Below are positions 42,524-42,569 of a stretch of DNA of 42,569 bases, piece after piece (positions within the stretch are counted from its first letter, which is position 1; each line of letters opens with the position of its first letter). A model generated the notes under the pieces. It was given only the letters and a program-made list of their open reading frames with translations. It did no database searches and was not told where the DNA came from. A program made the translations under genes and the position numbers. Source of the DNA: an uncultured Verrucomicrobiota bacterium (GTDB taxonomy: Bacteria; Verrucomicrobiota; Kiritimatiellia; CAIQIC01; Lenti-01); NCBI GenBank assembly GCA_938003985.1, contig CALKWZ010000062.1:1-42569 (forward strand), in the 5' to 3' direction.

Positions 42524-42569
42524 AGATCGGAAGAGCACACGTCTGAACTCCAGTCACGGCTACATCTCG
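42524..42569. other. Illumina TruSeq adapter sequence
   Basis: From AGATCGGAAGAGC (42524-42536) onward the sequence follows the TruSeq read-1 adapter, through GAACTCCAGTCAC (42545-42557), then GGCTAC (42558-42563), the TruSeq index 11, and ATCTCG (42564-42569). This is not biological. The genomic sequence ends at about 42523. Confidence 0.99.

Overview
The window is one contig end from a GC-rich, Gram-negative-type bacterium. It carries prolipoproteins, an OmpA-like domain, a heptosyltransferase-type GT9 enzyme, a TRAP transporter and a type IV pseudopilin. RNase Y, YmdB-like phosphodiesterase, CoaX, RarA and a secreted esterase with the C-terminal YxVEWTDSLTN...GYFRVRG module often seen in Verrucomicrobia and their relatives together suggest the PVC group, perhaps Kiritimatiellota. 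That placement is inference: there is no rRNA or ribosomal protein here to settle it. No tRNA, rRNA, insertion sequence or CRISPR array was seen. The last 46 bases are Illumina adapter, not genome.

Layout. 1-359 (-): the 5' part of ccmB. 480-10148 (+): M42 peptidase, argC, two secreted proteins, a nitroreductase, then uvrB-nadC-birA-coaX, mostly joined by ATGA overlaps. 10200-10843 (-): a VapBC toxin-antitoxin pair. 10945-18488 (+): thioesterase, 5-formyl-THF cyclo-ligase, rny, ymdB, GT9 glycosyltransferase, secreted CBM20-esterase, epimerase and a zinc-ribbon protein. 18496-18578: three palindromes exactly 31 bp apart. 18591-23038 (-): eight genes in one direction: thioesterase, pseudopilin, pyrH, frr, M23 peptidase, then a coiled-coil membrane protein followed by two very small overlapping genes (40 and 53 codons). 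23195-27715 (+): a ParB-domain protein, then a TatT-DctP-DctQ-DctM TRAP operon. 27716-28290: a convergent, relatively AT-rich non-coding stretch. 28291-38610 (-): rubredoxin, manC, a cluster of three long Ala/Glu/Lys/Arg-rich helical envelope proteins, rarA, lemA and a TPM-domain protein. 38703-39065 (+): a cupin. 39062-42523 (-): a secreted unknown, ettA and a truncated OmpA-like domain.

How the parts work together. Most of the window is housekeeping: DNA repair and replication (UvrB, RarA), cofactors (NadC, BirA, CoaX, folate), RNA turnover (RNase Y), nucleotides and translation (PyrH, Frr, EttA) and envelope sugars (GT9, epimerase, ManC). The least familiar parts are the three-gene helical protein cluster (29663-35727), whose members share an N-terminal domain, a PxVVPxVSxEPT motif and a C-terminal P-[DE]-W-x-Q-P tail in different combinations, and the coiled-coil protein plus two microproteins (18591-19733). 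Several genes share a promoter of the form TTGnnn-N16/17-TAGRNT, and two of these sit so close to the start codon that leaderless transcripts are likely.
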